Positions 16,846 through 25,879 of a stretch of DNA of 64,000 nucleotides are shown piece by piece. The notes under the pieces were generated by a model, which saw nothing but the letters and a program-made list of their open reading frames with translations, was not told where the DNA came from and did no database searches. The stretch lies in contig VRUG01000004.1 in assembly GCA_019456255.1 (NCBI GenBank), forward strand, positions 1 through 64,000, in the 5' to 3' direction. The position numbers were made by a program, and so were the translations under genes. This DNA is from Planctomycetota bacterium (GTDB lineage Bacteria > Planctomycetota > Phycisphaerae > Sedimentisphaerales > Anaerobacaceae). Numbering within the stretch: the first letter of the stretch is position 1; every line of letters begins with the position of its first letter.

Positions 16846-17880
16846 ATGGCAAAATTCAAACGTCCCGAGGACATTAAAGTCGGAGTAATCGGTTACGGCC
16901 CATCTTTTGGAATGGGCCCGACACATCTTAACGATATGAAAAAGGCAAAGATGTCACCCTTGGCGGTCTGTGACAGTGACCCTGCACGGCTCGAAGCTGC
17001 GCAAAATGATTTTCCCGGTATCGAAACATACGATACGGTTGATAAGATGCTCAAAGAATCCGATGTCAATTTGATAACCATCATTACGCCGCATGACAGT
17101 CACGCGCCTTTGGCATTGAAGTGTCTAAAGGCCGGACGTCACGTCGTCTGCGAAAAACCGCTCGCCATCACAACCGCTGACTGCGATAAGATGATAGCTG
17201 AAGCAGAAAAACAGGACCTGGTTTTGACAACTTATCACAATCGCTATTGGGACGGCTCAATACTTCGCGCCTTGAAAATTATTAAAGAAGGTAAGATCGG
17301 CGATGTGATTCGCATCGATGCGCACATGGGTCACTGGGGCAACCCGGGTGACTGGTGGCGTTCGAGCAAAACAATCTCCGGCGGTATACTTTACGACTGG
17401 GGAGTTCACCTGATTGAATATATGCTGCAGATTACCGGCTCGGAGGTTGTTGAAGTCACCGGCTTTGCGAAGAGGGGTTTCTGGGCGAGCAAAACAAAAT
17501 GGAAAGAAGACACCCAGGAAGATGAAAGCTTTGGGATCATGCGTTTTGAAAATGGTATCTGGGGCACGCTTAGAATAACCCAGATAGATTCTAACCCAAG
17601 GAATTCGATGATAGAGATAACCGGCACCAAGGGCACTTACGGGTGGGACTATGACAATTTCTTTCTCATCACGCCAAACGAACACGGCGAGAAGATCACC
17701 CATACAGGCAGGCATCCGGAGGTCGAATGGTGGCGGTACTATCAGAACATCGCTGACCACCTCACCAAAGGAACCAAGCTGGTGATAACCCCGCAATGGT
17801 CGCGCAGGCCAATACATTTTATTGAACTTATGTGCAAAAGCGCCGAAAAAGGCGCCAGCATGAAACCAAAGTACACTTAA
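16846..17880 (+). CDS. Gfo/Idh/MocA family oxidoreductase
   Basis: This 344-residue cytoplasmic protein has an N-terminal Rossmann fold (VGVIGYGPSFGMGPTHL) and the signature CEKPLAIT with the active-site lysine near residue 105. The C-terminal alpha/beta domain contains GGILYDWGVHLIEYML, the usual place of the catalytic DxGxH histidine. These enzymes oxidise or reduce sugars, inositols or their derivatives with NAD(P). The next gene, a TIM-barrel sugar isomerase 19 bp downstream, supports a role in sugar interconversion. The substrate cannot be told. Confidence 0.92.
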   Translation: MAKFKRPEDIKVGVIGYGPSFGMGPTHLNDMKKAKMSPLAVCDSDPARLEAAQNDFPGIETYDTVDKMLKESDVNLITIITPHDSHAPLALKCLKAGRHVVCEKPLAITTADCDKMIAEAEKQDLVLTTYHNRYWDGSILRALKIIKEGKIGDVIRIDAHMGHWGNPGDWWRSSKTISGGILYDWGVHLIEYMLQITGSEVVEVTGFAKRGFWASKTKWKEDTQEDESFGIMRFENGIWGTLRITQIDSNPRNSMIEITGTKGTYGWDYDNFFLITPNEHGEKITHTGRHPEVEWWRYYQNIADHLTKGTKLVITPQWSRRPIHFIELMCKSAEKGASMKPKYT

Positions 17881-17899
17881 CAACTATGGAGCGAACACG

Positions 17900-18673
17900 A
17901 TGAACGTAAACCAGGTCGCGCTGCAGATTTTCACAATAAGGGAGCATCTCCAATCAGCTGACGATTTCGCCAAGGCCATGCAAAAGATCCGTGACATCGG
18001 CTACGAAGCTGTTGAAACCTGCCATCTTGATTGTGCCAATGCCAATGAAATAAAAAAAGTCCTCGACGACGTAGGGTTGAAATGCTGCGGTAATCATTTT
18101 TCATCTGGGACTGTCATTGAAAATACGCAACAAGTTATCGACGACTTAAATTCGCTCGATTGCGAATATGCTATAATCTCATCGTCGATCGAATGGGTTG
18201 AGACACCGACCACCGAATTGGTTTTGGATCTGGCGAAAAAATTCGACGCAGCGGGTAAGGTTTTGAGGGGCGCCGGCAAAAATCTCATCTATCATAATCA
18301 CAGCGACGAATTTAAAAAACTCGACGGCAAACTGGCCCTCGATATAATTTTAGAGAACACCGACGCGGCCAATGTTGGGTTTGAGATTGATACCTACTGG
18401 ATTCAGCACGGCGGCGGCGACCCGGCTAAGTGGTGCAAGAAACTAAATGGCCGACTGCCGCTTTTGCACATGAAAGACTACGGTATTGTGAACCATCGAG
18501 TCATAACATTTATGGAAATAGGCTACGGCAACTTGAATTTCAGAGAAATTATCGCAGAAGCTGAAAATAGCGGATGTAAGTGGTTTATCGTCGAGCAGGA
18601 CGTTTGCTCTGGCGACTCGCTCGAATCGGTCAAAAAAAGCTTCGACTACATAAAACAAAATTTATGTGAATAA
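17900..18673 (+). CDS. Sugar phosphate isomerase/epimerase family (TIM barrel)
   Basis: The 257-residue protein has the xylose-isomerase-like TIM barrel pattern: EAVETCH near the start, YHNHSDEF with metal-binding His/Glu in the middle, VGFEIDTYW, LLHMKDYG and a final FIVEQDVCSGDSLES. The conserved Glu, Asp, His and Glu of the divalent-metal site are recognisable. It probably isomerises, epimerises or cleaves a sugar produced by the adjacent oxidoreductase. The start follows TATGGAGCG. A related but separate family member is at 37343-38140. Confidence 0.9.
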   Translation: MNVNQVALQIFTIREHLQSADDFAKAMQKIRDIGYEAVETCHLDCANANEIKKVLDDVGLKCCGNHFSSGTVIENTQQVIDDLNSLDCEYAIISSSIEWVETPTTELVLDLAKKFDAAGKVLRGAGKNLIYHNHSDEFKKLDGKLALDIILENTDAANVGFEIDTYWIQHGGGDPAKWCKKLNGRLPLLHMKDYGIVNHRVITFMEIGYGNLNFREIIAEAENSGCKWFIVEQDVCSGDSLESVKKSFDYIKQNLCE

Positions 18674-18735
18674 AGCAGACTTGACACCTTGTGCGCACTG
18701 TTTTGTCAGCTTTTAAAATCCCTTGATATTTTCCC

Positions 18736-18764
18736 TTGCAAAATCTGTTTATAGACATTAGGAT
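18736..18764 (+). promoter_or_regulatory. Promoter of tRNA-Tyr
   Basis: TTGCAA (18736-18741), a 17-bp spacer and TAGGAT (18759-18764) end 17 bp before the first base of the tRNA. The position and spacing fit a sigma70-type promoter. Confidence 0.55.
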
Positions 18765-18781
18765 GGCGAATCCTTGTAACA

Positions 18782-18864
18782 GGGTCGGTGCCCGAGTGGC
18801 TAAAGGGAATGGGCTGTAAACCCATTAGCGTAAGCTTACGCTGGTTCGAATCCAGCCCGGCCCA
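18782..18864 (+). tRNA. tRNA-Tyr (anticodon GTA)
   Basis: The cloverleaf is complete: acceptor GGGTCGG / CCGGCCC with one G-T pair, anticodon stem ATGGG / CCCAT around loop CTGTAAA (anticodon GTA), a long variable arm (GCGTAAGCTTACGC, self-complementary) and T arm CTGG TTCGAAT CCAG. The long variable arm is expected for bacterial tRNA-Tyr. The discriminator is A and CCA is not encoded. Confidence 0.96.
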
Positions 18865-18921
18865 TTGTTATTTCCCAAAATATTTAAAATCAAACAATGC
18901 TATTTTTAACAAGGAACTACA

Positions 18922-20685
18922 ATGAAGCTTGACCCAACGAAGATGAAGGACTGGCAGATCGCTGAAGCAGCGGAGGAAAATATGAAGCCAGTCAAACAAT
19001 TAGCAGCGGAACTGCAATTAAAAGAAGATGAGATTCTACTGCACGGAAGACAACTTGCAAAAATCGATTACAACAAGGCCCTTGAGCGTCTTGGCGACAG
19101 GCCGAGCGCAAAATATATTGATGTGACAGCTATAACGCCAACGCCTTTAGGTGAGGGTAAAAGCACAACGGCAGTCGGGCTCATTGACGGACTTGCCAAG
19201 ATTGGGAAAAGTGTCACCGGCGCCCTGCGTCAACCTTCCGGCGGACCGACTTTCAATATCAAGGGCTCTGCCGCAGGCGGCGGACTTGCACAATGTATTC
19301 CGCTTGCACCTTTTTCGATTCGCTTTACCGGCGACATTGACAGCATCACAAACGCACACAACCTTGCGATGGTCGCTTTGACATCTCGTATGCAGCACGA
19401 AAGAAATTACGACGATGCGAGGCTCGCGAAAAGCAATTTAAAGAGACTCGACATCGACCCTGAACGTATTCAAATGAAATGGGTCATGGACTTTTGTGCC
19501 CAGTCGCTTCGCAATATCAGAATTGGTATGGGCGGTAAGATGGACGGCTTTGAGATGGATTCGGGTTTTGCGATTTCAGTGTCATCAGAATTGATGGCAA
19601 TTCTGGCTATTGCCCGTGATTTGCCTGACCTGCGTCAAAGAATCGCAAAGATAGTCGTCGCGTATGACAAAAAAGGCGGCGAAGTCACTACCGCAGACCT
19701 TGAAGTCGACGGCGCGATGACGGCATGGATGGTAGACGCTTTAAATCCAAGCCTTGTCCAGACGATTGAAGGTAATCCGGTATTTATCCACGCAGGGCCG
19801 TTCGCAAATATCGCGATTGGTCAAAGCTCAATAATCGCCGACAGGCTCGCGACAAAACTATCCGATTATCATGTCACCGAGTCAGGCTTTGGAGCTGACA
19901 TCGGGTTTGAAAAATTCTGGAACCTCAAATGCCGCGCTTCCGGTATCACGCCTGACGCAGTTGTCATCGTCGCAACGATTCGCGCGTTAAAGATGCACGG
20001 CGGCGGGCCGACGGTCAAGCCGGGTGTTCCGCTGGCAAAAGAGTACGTCGAAGAAAATCTCGAATTGATAGAAAAGGGATGTCCGAATCTGATCGCCCAT
20101 ATTGAAACGGTAAAGAAGAGCGGCGTTAAACCTGTAGTGTGCATTAACAGCTTCTATACTGATACTGAAGCTGAAATCGAACTGGTCCGTAAAGTCGCTG
20201 TAGAAAACGGCGCCTTAGCTGCCGCTTCATCGCATTGGTTAAACGGCGGCGACGGTGCCATCGAACTGGCAGAAGCTGTTGTCGCTGCATGCGAAGAGGA
20301 AAATAACTTCAAGTTCCTCTATGAACTCGAGGACCCGGTAAGAAAACAGATCGAGCTTATCGCAAAAGAAGTTTACGGCGCAGACGGCGTTGAATATACA
20401 CCAGAAGCTACGAAAAAAGCTGAAGAGATCGAGGCAAATCCGGATTTCAAAGATTTCGGGACATGCATGGTCAAGACTCACTTGTCACTATCTCACGACC
20501 CTGACCTAAAGGGCAGACCTAAAAACTTCACCCTGCCGATCAGGGACTTTATGCTATACAAAGGTGCCGGTTTCATCGTCCCGATTGCCGGTGCAATTAA
20601 ACTTATGCCGGGAACCGCGTCGGACCCAGCTTATAGGCACATCGACGTAGACGTGAAAACCGGAAAAGTCTCCGGTCTGTTTTAA
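18922..20685 (+). CDS. fhs: Formate--tetrahydrofolate ligase
   Basis: This 587-residue enzyme makes 10-formyl-THF from formate, THF and ATP. The ATP-binding motif [16 protein letters not shown] is near residues 73-88, followed by [19 protein letters not shown]. Later the family strings [11 protein letters not shown] and the C-terminal [16 protein letters not shown] are intact. The length is that of bacterial Fhs. It is followed by folD after 31 bp, so the two make formyl-THF and convert it to methylene-THF. This serves serine/purine synthesis or the methyl branch of acetogenic-type metabolism. The latter is only a possibility, since no other such gene is in view. Confidence 0.97.
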   Translation: MKLDPTKMKDWQIAEAAEENMKPVKQLAAELQLKEDEILLHGRQLAKIDYNKALERLGDRPSAKYIDVTAITPTPLGEGKSTTAVGLIDGLAKIGKSVTGALRQPSGGPTFNIKGSAAGGGLAQCIPLAPFSIRFTGDIDSITNAHNLAMVALTSRMQHERNYDDARLAKSNLKRLDIDPERIQMKWVMDFCAQSLRNIRIGMGGKMDGFEMDSGFAISVSSELMAILAIARDLPDLRQRIAKIVVAYDKKGGEVTTADLEVDGAMTAWMVDALNPSLVQTIEGNPVFIHAGPFANIAIGQSSIIADRLATKLSDYHVTESGFGADIGFEKFWNLKCRASGITPDAVVIVATIRALKMHGGGPTVKPGVPLAKEYVEENLELIEKGCPNLIAHIETVKKSGVKPVVCINSFYTDTEAEIELVRKVAVENGALAAASSHWLNGGDGAIELAEAVVAACEEENNFKFLYELEDPVRKQIELIAKEVYGADGVEYTPEATKKAEEIEANPDFKDFGTCMVKTHLSLSHDPDLKGRPKNFTLPIRDFMLYKGAGFIVPIAGAIKLMPGTASDPAYRHIDVDVKTGKVSGLF

Positions 20686-20716
20686 AATTAACATTTAGCG
20701 ATTACAGGAGAAGCAA

Positions 20717-21601
20717 ATGGCAGCACAGATAATCGACGGCAAACAGATTGCAGCTGAGATGCGGGCTGAACTAAAAGCCGAAGTCGCAAAACTAAAAGAA
20801 AAAAACATCGTGCCGGGTTTAGGCGTCGTTCTCATCGGCGATGACCCAGCTTCTAAATCATACGTTACGGCAAAGGAACGGGCGTGCGAGGAAATCGGTA
20901 TCTATTCTAATGATAACCGTCTACCGGCTGACACAACTCAGGAGGAGCTTATTGAGTTGGTCAAAAAATTGAACAACGACCCGAAAATTAACGGCATCCT
21001 TGTTCAACTTCCATTGCCGAAACAGCTTGACGAATCTGAGGTACTTTTGACCATCAGTCCTGCCAAAGACGTTGACGGCTTTCATCCGATAAACATCGGC
21101 AAGATGGTTGCGGGCGAAAAGGCCTTTCTGCCATGCACACCGCACGGCATTATACAACTTCTACAAAGAAGCAATGTCACCCTCGAAGGTGCTGAGGTAG
21201 TTGTTGTCGGCAGAAGTAATATCGTCGGCAAACCGATTGCCAATATGCTAATCCAAAAAGCTGACACCGGAAACGCAACTGTCACCGTCTGCCACACCAG
21301 AACAAAGGATTTAGCTTCCCATACCAAGCGTGCCGACATCATTATCGCCGCTGTAGGCAGGCCGAACACCGTCACTGCTGATATGGTCAAAGAAGGTGTT
21401 GTTGTAATCGATGTCGGTGTAAACCGCGTAGAAGATGCCAGCAAAAAGAGAGGCTACCGACTTGTCGGCGACGTGGATTTTGAGGCGGTCAAGGAAAAGG
21501 CGTCGCTAATCACTCCGGTTCCCGGCGGAGTAGGGCCGATGACAATCACGATGCTTTTATATAATACGGTAGAGTCCGCAAAAATCGCCGCTGGCCTGTA
21601 A
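20717..21601 (+). CDS. folD: Methylene-THF dehydrogenase/cyclohydrolase
   Basis: The 294-residue bifunctional enzyme converts methylene-THF to formyl-THF. The signatures are YVTAKERACEEIGI with the catalytic lysine (the KERA-type region near residue 56), VQLPLPKQLDE, the dinucleotide motif VVGRSNIVGKP and the C-terminal PVPGGVGPMT. The start has an AGGAG site. It is downstream of fhs and likely cotranscribed. The order and spacing are those of a compact C1-folate operon. Confidence 0.97.
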   Translation: MAAQIIDGKQIAAEMRAELKAEVAKLKEKNIVPGLGVVLIGDDPASKSYVTAKERACEEIGIYSNDNRLPADTTQEELIELVKKLNNDPKINGILVQLPLPKQLDESEVLLTISPAKDVDGFHPINIGKMVAGEKAFLPCTPHGIIQLLQRSNVTLEGAEVVVVGRSNIVGKPIANMLIQKADTGNATVTVCHTRTKDLASHTKRADIIIAAVGRPNTVTADMVKEGVVVIDVGVNRVEDASKKRGYRLVGDVDFEAVKEKASLITPVPGGVGPMTITMLLYNTVESAKIAAGL

Positions 21602-21682
21602 TTTACGTTAGAGAGCAACTGCAATAGACGGAAACCTCCGCATATCAGTAAAGCGGTAAGCAACTAATCTGTCTAAATACTA

Positions 21683-21844
21683 TTTAGAGCACTTTAATAT
21701 TTTCTGTTCGCATTTAGGCCGCCATGAGAACGAGGTTGGCAAAGAAGACTGCACAGCAATATTGAAATATTGCGAGTAAATCTGATGCCGCCAGCCGAAG
21801 CCGTAATAGACATAAAACGAACACGAAAAATTAAATTGCTCTAA
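21683..21844 (+). repeat. 162-bp inverted-repeat element, copy A
   Basis: The segment starts TTTAGAGCACTT and ends AATTGCTCTAA, so its ends form an imperfect terminal inverted repeat (TTAGAGCA[C/A]TT). It contains an internal palindrome caatattgaaatattg. A second segment of exactly 162 bp with the same ends and recognisable internal similarity lies in the opposite orientation at 34407-34568. It could be a MITE-like non-autonomous element or a structured RNA. No target duplication is obvious. Confidence 0.55.
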
Positions 21845-21852
21845 CTTAAATT

Positions 21853-22470
21853 TTAAAATTGAAGAACAGGCGCTAAAATAGCTGAGCTGAATATATCTTC
21901 AAAATATATTGCAGCTAAGACTAACGAGGCTCTCGAATTATTTTCAGCCAAAACAACTGATTCTAAAGAATATAATTCTCTATTACAAATTGACTTATTA
22001 AGCAAAGATTCCAACTTCTCATTTCCACTCATCGCAAGTTCAACCTCGTTGTCTTTAAGAATAGTTTTGTTATTAGAGGCAGAAGTGTTGTCCGTAATTT
22101 CGATGGTAACAACATCAGTATCAGTATTGCCTGTACTGTCGAGAACTTTCACTTTTACCGTATAGACACCATTAGTGTCATATTCGTGAGTAGTTATACC
22201 ATCAAAGGCTCCATCGGCGAAATTGATATTTGTTTCGTTATAGTCAAAAATTCCATCACCTTCGAAATCCCATCTATATTGTTCGATACTGCCCTCGGTA
22301 GAAAAAGAAGCACTACTGTCAAAAGTCACACTCTCACCAATATTTGCTGATATTGATGATGATGTCATCGATGCAGAAGCCGCCGGGTCACCAAACCATC
22401 CATAGCCTTTATTTGCAACACAAACTAAAACTGTTAAAATCAAAACCAAATTTAAGTATTTTCCATTCAT
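21853..22470 (-). CDS. Secreted PKD-domain protein
   Basis: This 205-residue protein has a signal peptide (1-24, ending KGYG). A PKD domain covers roughly residues 30-128, with SVTFDSSAS, the typical YRWDFEGDGIFDYN core and HEYDTNGVYTVKVKVLDSTG. A 75-residue tail lacks recognisable features. PKD domains are extracellular protein- or glycan-binding modules. The gene starts 15 bp downstream of a TPR gene with a GGAGA ribosome site. Genomically it occupies the same position as the cysteine-rich proteins at 73 and 2740 relative to their TPR genes. Confidence 0.85.
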   Translation of the reverse strand: MNGKYLNLVLILTVLVCVANKGYGWFGDPAASASMTSSSISANIGESVTFDSSASFSTEGSIEQYRWDFEGDGIFDYNETNINFADGAFDGITTHEYDTNGVYTVKVKVLDSTGNTDTDVVTIEITDNTSASNNKTILKDNEVELAMSGNEKLESLLNKSICNRELYSLESVVLAENNSRASLVLAAIYFEDIFSSAILAPVLQF

Positions 22471-22485
22471 AGGAGCTCTCCTTTA

Positions 22486-24018
22486 TTAGTTGTGGTTGTT
22501 TAGCCATGACTGCACACCATCTGCCGCCGAACAAGTTGGGTACTTCTCAATTAACTGTGTATAAACAGCCTGGATTTGAGGCACTGCCACTGCACTGGAA
22601 ACAGAGCCGGTCTTTAAAAGCGTCTCTAAGTTATGCCCTACCATATAAAGAGCGTACCATCCATGCCTGTAATCCGGATATTCGTCAATAATCTTTTGAT
22701 AATACTGGATTGATTCCTCATAGTCGCCCAACTTTCGATGACACTTGGCCACAAAGGCACATGACTCGACAGTCAAAAAACACTCATCAAAATCATTTAT
22801 TATCATTTCCCAAAGCGAAACTGCCTTTTGATATAAACTTTCGGACCGCTCATTAAGCCCACTTTCTTCTGCCGCACTGCCCTTCCTATGATATTGTTCG
22901 GCAATCATGTAAACCGCACGAGTCAGGTTCAATTGACCGCTAAAATTCAAGGTCAATCTGTCGATGCCCGCATTAGCTTCATTTTCATTGCCGAGATGAA
23001 TATTTGAAATCACATCTATCATCTCTGCCCATACCGCCTGCTCTTGCTGCGGCCAGTTGTTAACAGCTAATTGATAGATCTCCGCAGCTTTATCCTGTTT
23101 GCCCTTTTCACAATAGCCTTCAACTACATTGCAAATTGCAACCGCTAAGTGGTCATCATTTGTATAATCGACAATCATTCTATCAACTGCCGCCTCAACG
23201 CCAGCTTCGTCGCCTGTTTCTATATTGCACATCGCCAGCCCCATCTGCGACCATAATCCATATTTAGTCTCAGACCAATTCTCAACAATATTTTGATATA
23301 CCCCAACTGCCTTTCCAAATTTCCCAAGTTTGCGATACTCTTCAGCCACTGAATAAACTGCCGAACTCCTGTGCTGGTCCCACCGAAACTCAAGCTCATT
23401 CAGCAGTTTGCTAACTTCGGCGTCTGCTGTGCTCTGGTCAGCCTCATTTATAGCTGATATCGCCAGATGCATCTGTGACCACATCGCATGTTCGCTGCCA
23501 GGCCATGTCCCAATAATCCTTTGATAAAGCTCTTTGGCCTCGGCATTTTTATTTTGTTTCTTATATTTGTCAGCTATCTCACAAACTACTATCGGTGCGT
23601 GCTCTTGGTCAGAAAAATCCAAAAACAGCTTATCGACGATAGGCTCAGCTTCACTGTCTTTATTAACACGAATCTTTGATATCGCCAGTTGAGAATATGA
23701 CCTCATCGCCTCATAAGAATCAGGGTGCTTCTGAATAATCTTCTCATAAAGCTTATCAGACTTTTCATGTTTGTTTAGTTTTTTGTATTTACCTGCCACC
23801 TTATAAAGAGCTTTTCCGTAATCGACATCTTCAGAAAAATCTGCCACTAAAGTATTGACTGCTGCCTGGGCCGCCAATTCGTTGCCTGTGTCGATATTTG
23901 TCACTGCAACATCAGTTTGTGACCAGATTTCGCCTTCTTCTGCAAAACTCTCGCCCCCTGTCAATAAGAAAACCAAACAAAGTGATGCAAAAAACACAAA
24001 AAGATTTGTTCTACACAT
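22486..24018 (-). CDS. Exported TPR-repeat protein (third paralogue)
   Basis: The start is taken at the ATG at 24018 (MCRTNLFVFFASL), which has AAAGGGGAAAGGA upstream; a start at 24126 would put 36 extra residues before the signal peptide. The 510-residue product has a signal peptide (about 4-26, ending SFA) and roughly ten TPR units with repeated patterns such as YKKLNKHEKSDKLYEKI and NWPQQEQAVW. It ends in WLNNHN, like the WLNSHN terminus of the 3599-5074 protein. The two also share the layout of W-x-Q-M-x-L-A and D-Y-x-D-D-H-x-A motifs, so they are paralogues. It forms a cassette with the PKD protein downstream. Confidence 0.87.
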   Translation of the reverse strand: MCRTNLFVFFASLCLVFLLTGGESFAEEGEIWSQTDVAVTNIDTGNELAAQAAVNTLVADFSEDVDYGKALYKVAGKYKKLNKHEKSDKLYEKIIQKHPDSYEAMRSYSQLAISKIRVNKDSEAEPIVDKLFLDFSDQEHAPIVVCEIADKYKKQNKNAEAKELYQRIIGTWPGSEHAMWSQMHLAISAINEADQSTADAEVSKLLNELEFRWDQHRSSAVYSVAEEYRKLGKFGKAVGVYQNIVENWSETKYGLWSQMGLAMCNIETGDEAGVEAAVDRMIVDYTNDDHLAVAICNVVEGYCEKGKQDKAAEIYQLAVNNWPQQEQAVWAEMIDVISNIHLGNENEANAGIDRLTLNFSGQLNLTRAVYMIAEQYHRKGSAAEESGLNERSESLYQKAVSLWEMIINDFDECFLTVESCAFVAKCHRKLGDYEESIQYYQKIIDEYPDYRHGWYALYMVGHNLETLLKTGSVSSAVAVPQIQAVYTQLIEKYPTCSAADGVQSWLNNHN

Positions 24019-24427
24019 GTTCCTTTCCCCTTTCTCAATACTTAAATTAAACTCACTTGCCGTCGCGAGCCCGAACTCGCTACCAGACAAAACAAGTATT
24101 CCCTCGTTCAAAATATTGACGCCCAAAATCGACTAATTACTTGATAACAATCACAATAATAAACCAAATAGAAGCTTAGCTGATGTAACAAGATATTAAC
24201 AGTGTTGTCAAGTAAAATAAACTACAAAACAGCTAAAAATGTCATCATCTCTGATTGGGCATATTCAAATTCAATCCAAGTATTATCCGAATAAGCGGTT
24301 TTTTGCAGATAACAGGACATTTTCAAAAAACGTAATAGTAGCAGCTACGATTTAAGAATTAAAAAAGACTTAAAAAAACTTCTAAAAGTTAAAAAATTCT
24401 GCTGATTTTGAAAACCGATGAACAAAG
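24019..24427. other. AT-rich intergenic region, no gene seen
   Basis: The 409 bp between the TPR gene start and the pterin dehydratase stop holds the TPR promoter. It has runs such as aaaaagacttaaaaaaact, but I see no clear promoter boxes, RNA fold or ORF with a ribosome site. Confidence 0.5.
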
Positions 24428-24781
24428 TCACTCTAAAAGTTCATCTACTTTTGCAGCGAATATGAAATCATTTTCGTGCAGCCCTGAAATTTTATGCGTA
24501 AAGACCGCCAATTTGACCTTGCCCCAAGAAAGATGAATGTCGGGATGATGTTCCTGTGATTCAGCTATGTCACCAACCCTATTAACAAAATCCAGTGCTT
24601 CTTTAAAGTTTTTAAACTTGAATTCCTTTTCAAGGTGGTGCTGCTCAATGACCTGCCAGCCTTGTGATAGCTGCTCGGTGAATGCGTTTATAGCCTCGCC
24701 CTTTAAAGGTTCGGCGTCGCCCCGACAGGCACCACAACTGCGATTGGATAAAGAATTCTGATTATCCTGACCGCCCGCCAC
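24428..24781 (-). CDS. phhB: Pterin-4a-carbinolamine dehydratase
   Basis: The 117-residue enzyme dehydrates 4a-hydroxytetrahydrobiopterin. The fold is recognisable from GWQVIEQHHLEKEFKFKNF, then EALDFVNRVGDIAE and the active-site string EHHPDIHLSWGKVKLAVFTH. An N-terminal CGACRGD precedes it, as in many bacterial members. I start it at a GTG at 24781 with AAGGAGG six bases upstream, rather than at the GTG at 24802 next to the stop of the upstream AsmA-like gene. No aromatic amino acid hydroxylase is near, so it may act in another pterin pathway or as a folate-related factor. Confidence 0.9.
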   Translation of the reverse strand: MAGGQDNQNSLSNRSCGACRGDAEPLKGEAINAFTEQLSQGWQVIEQHHLEKEFKFKNFKEALDFVNRVGDIAESQEHHPDIHLSWGKVKLAVFTHKISGLHENDFIFAAKVDELLE

Positions 24782-24801
24782 AAAATCCCTCCTTACTGTC
24801 A

Positions 24802-25638
24802 CTACTTATCGTCTTTTTTGAAGTCAAAAATCCCCTTGAGCCTTTCAGCGGCTTTTTCCCCGATGTTCTTTGTCTCTTCAAGTAACCCCTTACTCTCCTC
24901 TAACATGGTACCGCCTATTTCTGTAACCTTTTTTAATCCGCCTTTAATCGAGCCTGTAATTTCGCCAGGCAATATACCTGCACCCTGCTTGGCAACTCCG
25001 CTTGCAATAGCAACCAGAATCTTGCTCGAAAGCGTCGCGACATCCAACTTGCTGTCACTGCCAAGGTCAGTCATCTCAATCGGATCCAGTTTCATTTCAA
25101 AAGTGTCTTTCTTGCCGGGGATAGGCAGCATCTTTACCTTCACTGAGACATTTGTAATTTTCAAGTTATCGATTACCAGCTTCTTACCTTCTTTTGGCTT
25201 TTCCTCTTTGGGTTTTTCTACTTTAGGCTTTTCGGCTTTTGGCAGGTTCTTAATTATCTCGCTTAGATTATTCGTTAATCCTTTTTGTTCAATTACAAGA
25301 GTCATGCCGTCAAGCATTATCTGTTCAATATGAATCTCATCGCTAAGCAGTGACCGCATGCTTACATCTACTTTAGCTTTGTTGAGTTCTAAAAGTTTTT
25401 TATACTCATAGCCGGGCGGATTATCAACCTCAAGGCCCTCTATCTCAAGTGAACCAGCAAGAATTGACAAATCCACATCCCCAACTTTAACCTGCACTTT
25501 CAATGCCTTAGATGCTCCAACTTCGATGCCAGCTTTTAACGCACTGTCAGCGAAAAGCTGAATCGTTATCAATATAACTGCGATTAGTACTAAGATTATA
25601 CCGATGATTGTTCGTACCAAATGTTTTTTCTTTGCCAT
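24802..25638 (-). CDS. AsmA-like inner-membrane-anchored protein
   Basis: The 278-residue protein has a lysine-rich start and one membrane segment (about 9-29). A beta-rich domain then begins ADSALKAGIEVGASKALKVQ and continues IEGLEVDNPPGYE, the usual opening of the AsmA superfamily. A Pro-Lys-Glu repeat (KAEKPKVEKPKEEKPKEGK, about 132-150) follows, then a second beta segment and a Lys/Glu-rich helical tail. AsmA-like proteins act between the inner and outer membranes in lipid or protein handling. It is the upstream partner of phhB by position, but the functional link is unclear. Confidence 0.75.
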   Translation of the reverse strand: MAKKKHLVRTIIGIILVLIAVILITIQLFADSALKAGIEVGASKALKVQVKVGDVDLSILAGSLEIEGLEVDNPPGYEYKKLLELNKAKVDVSMRSLLSDEIHIEQIMLDGMTLVIEQKGLTNNLSEIIKNLPKAEKPKVEKPKEEKPKEGKKLVIDNLKITNVSVKVKMLPIPGKKDTFEMKLDPIEMTDLGSDSKLDVATLSSKILVAIASGVAKQGAGILPGEITGSIKGGLKKVTEIGGTMLEESKGLLEETKNIGEKAAERLKGIFDFKKDDK

Positions 25639-25879
25639 TTCTCGCCCCTTTTAATTAATTCTGTAATTATCCGCACAGCTACCATTTTAGTCAACAAATC
25701 TATCCGGCAAATTAAAGATATCGAATCGTCAACGGTAGATGTCATTGCCCCCTGCTGTCTATTCTATCGGCCAAAACGGTGCTAAGTTTAAAATTAAGTT
25801 ATAGAATTCTTTCAACTTGGCCTTTGCTCTGCTATTATCGCTGTTTTAGTGTTACCAAATTACAAAAGGAGGCCCAAAT

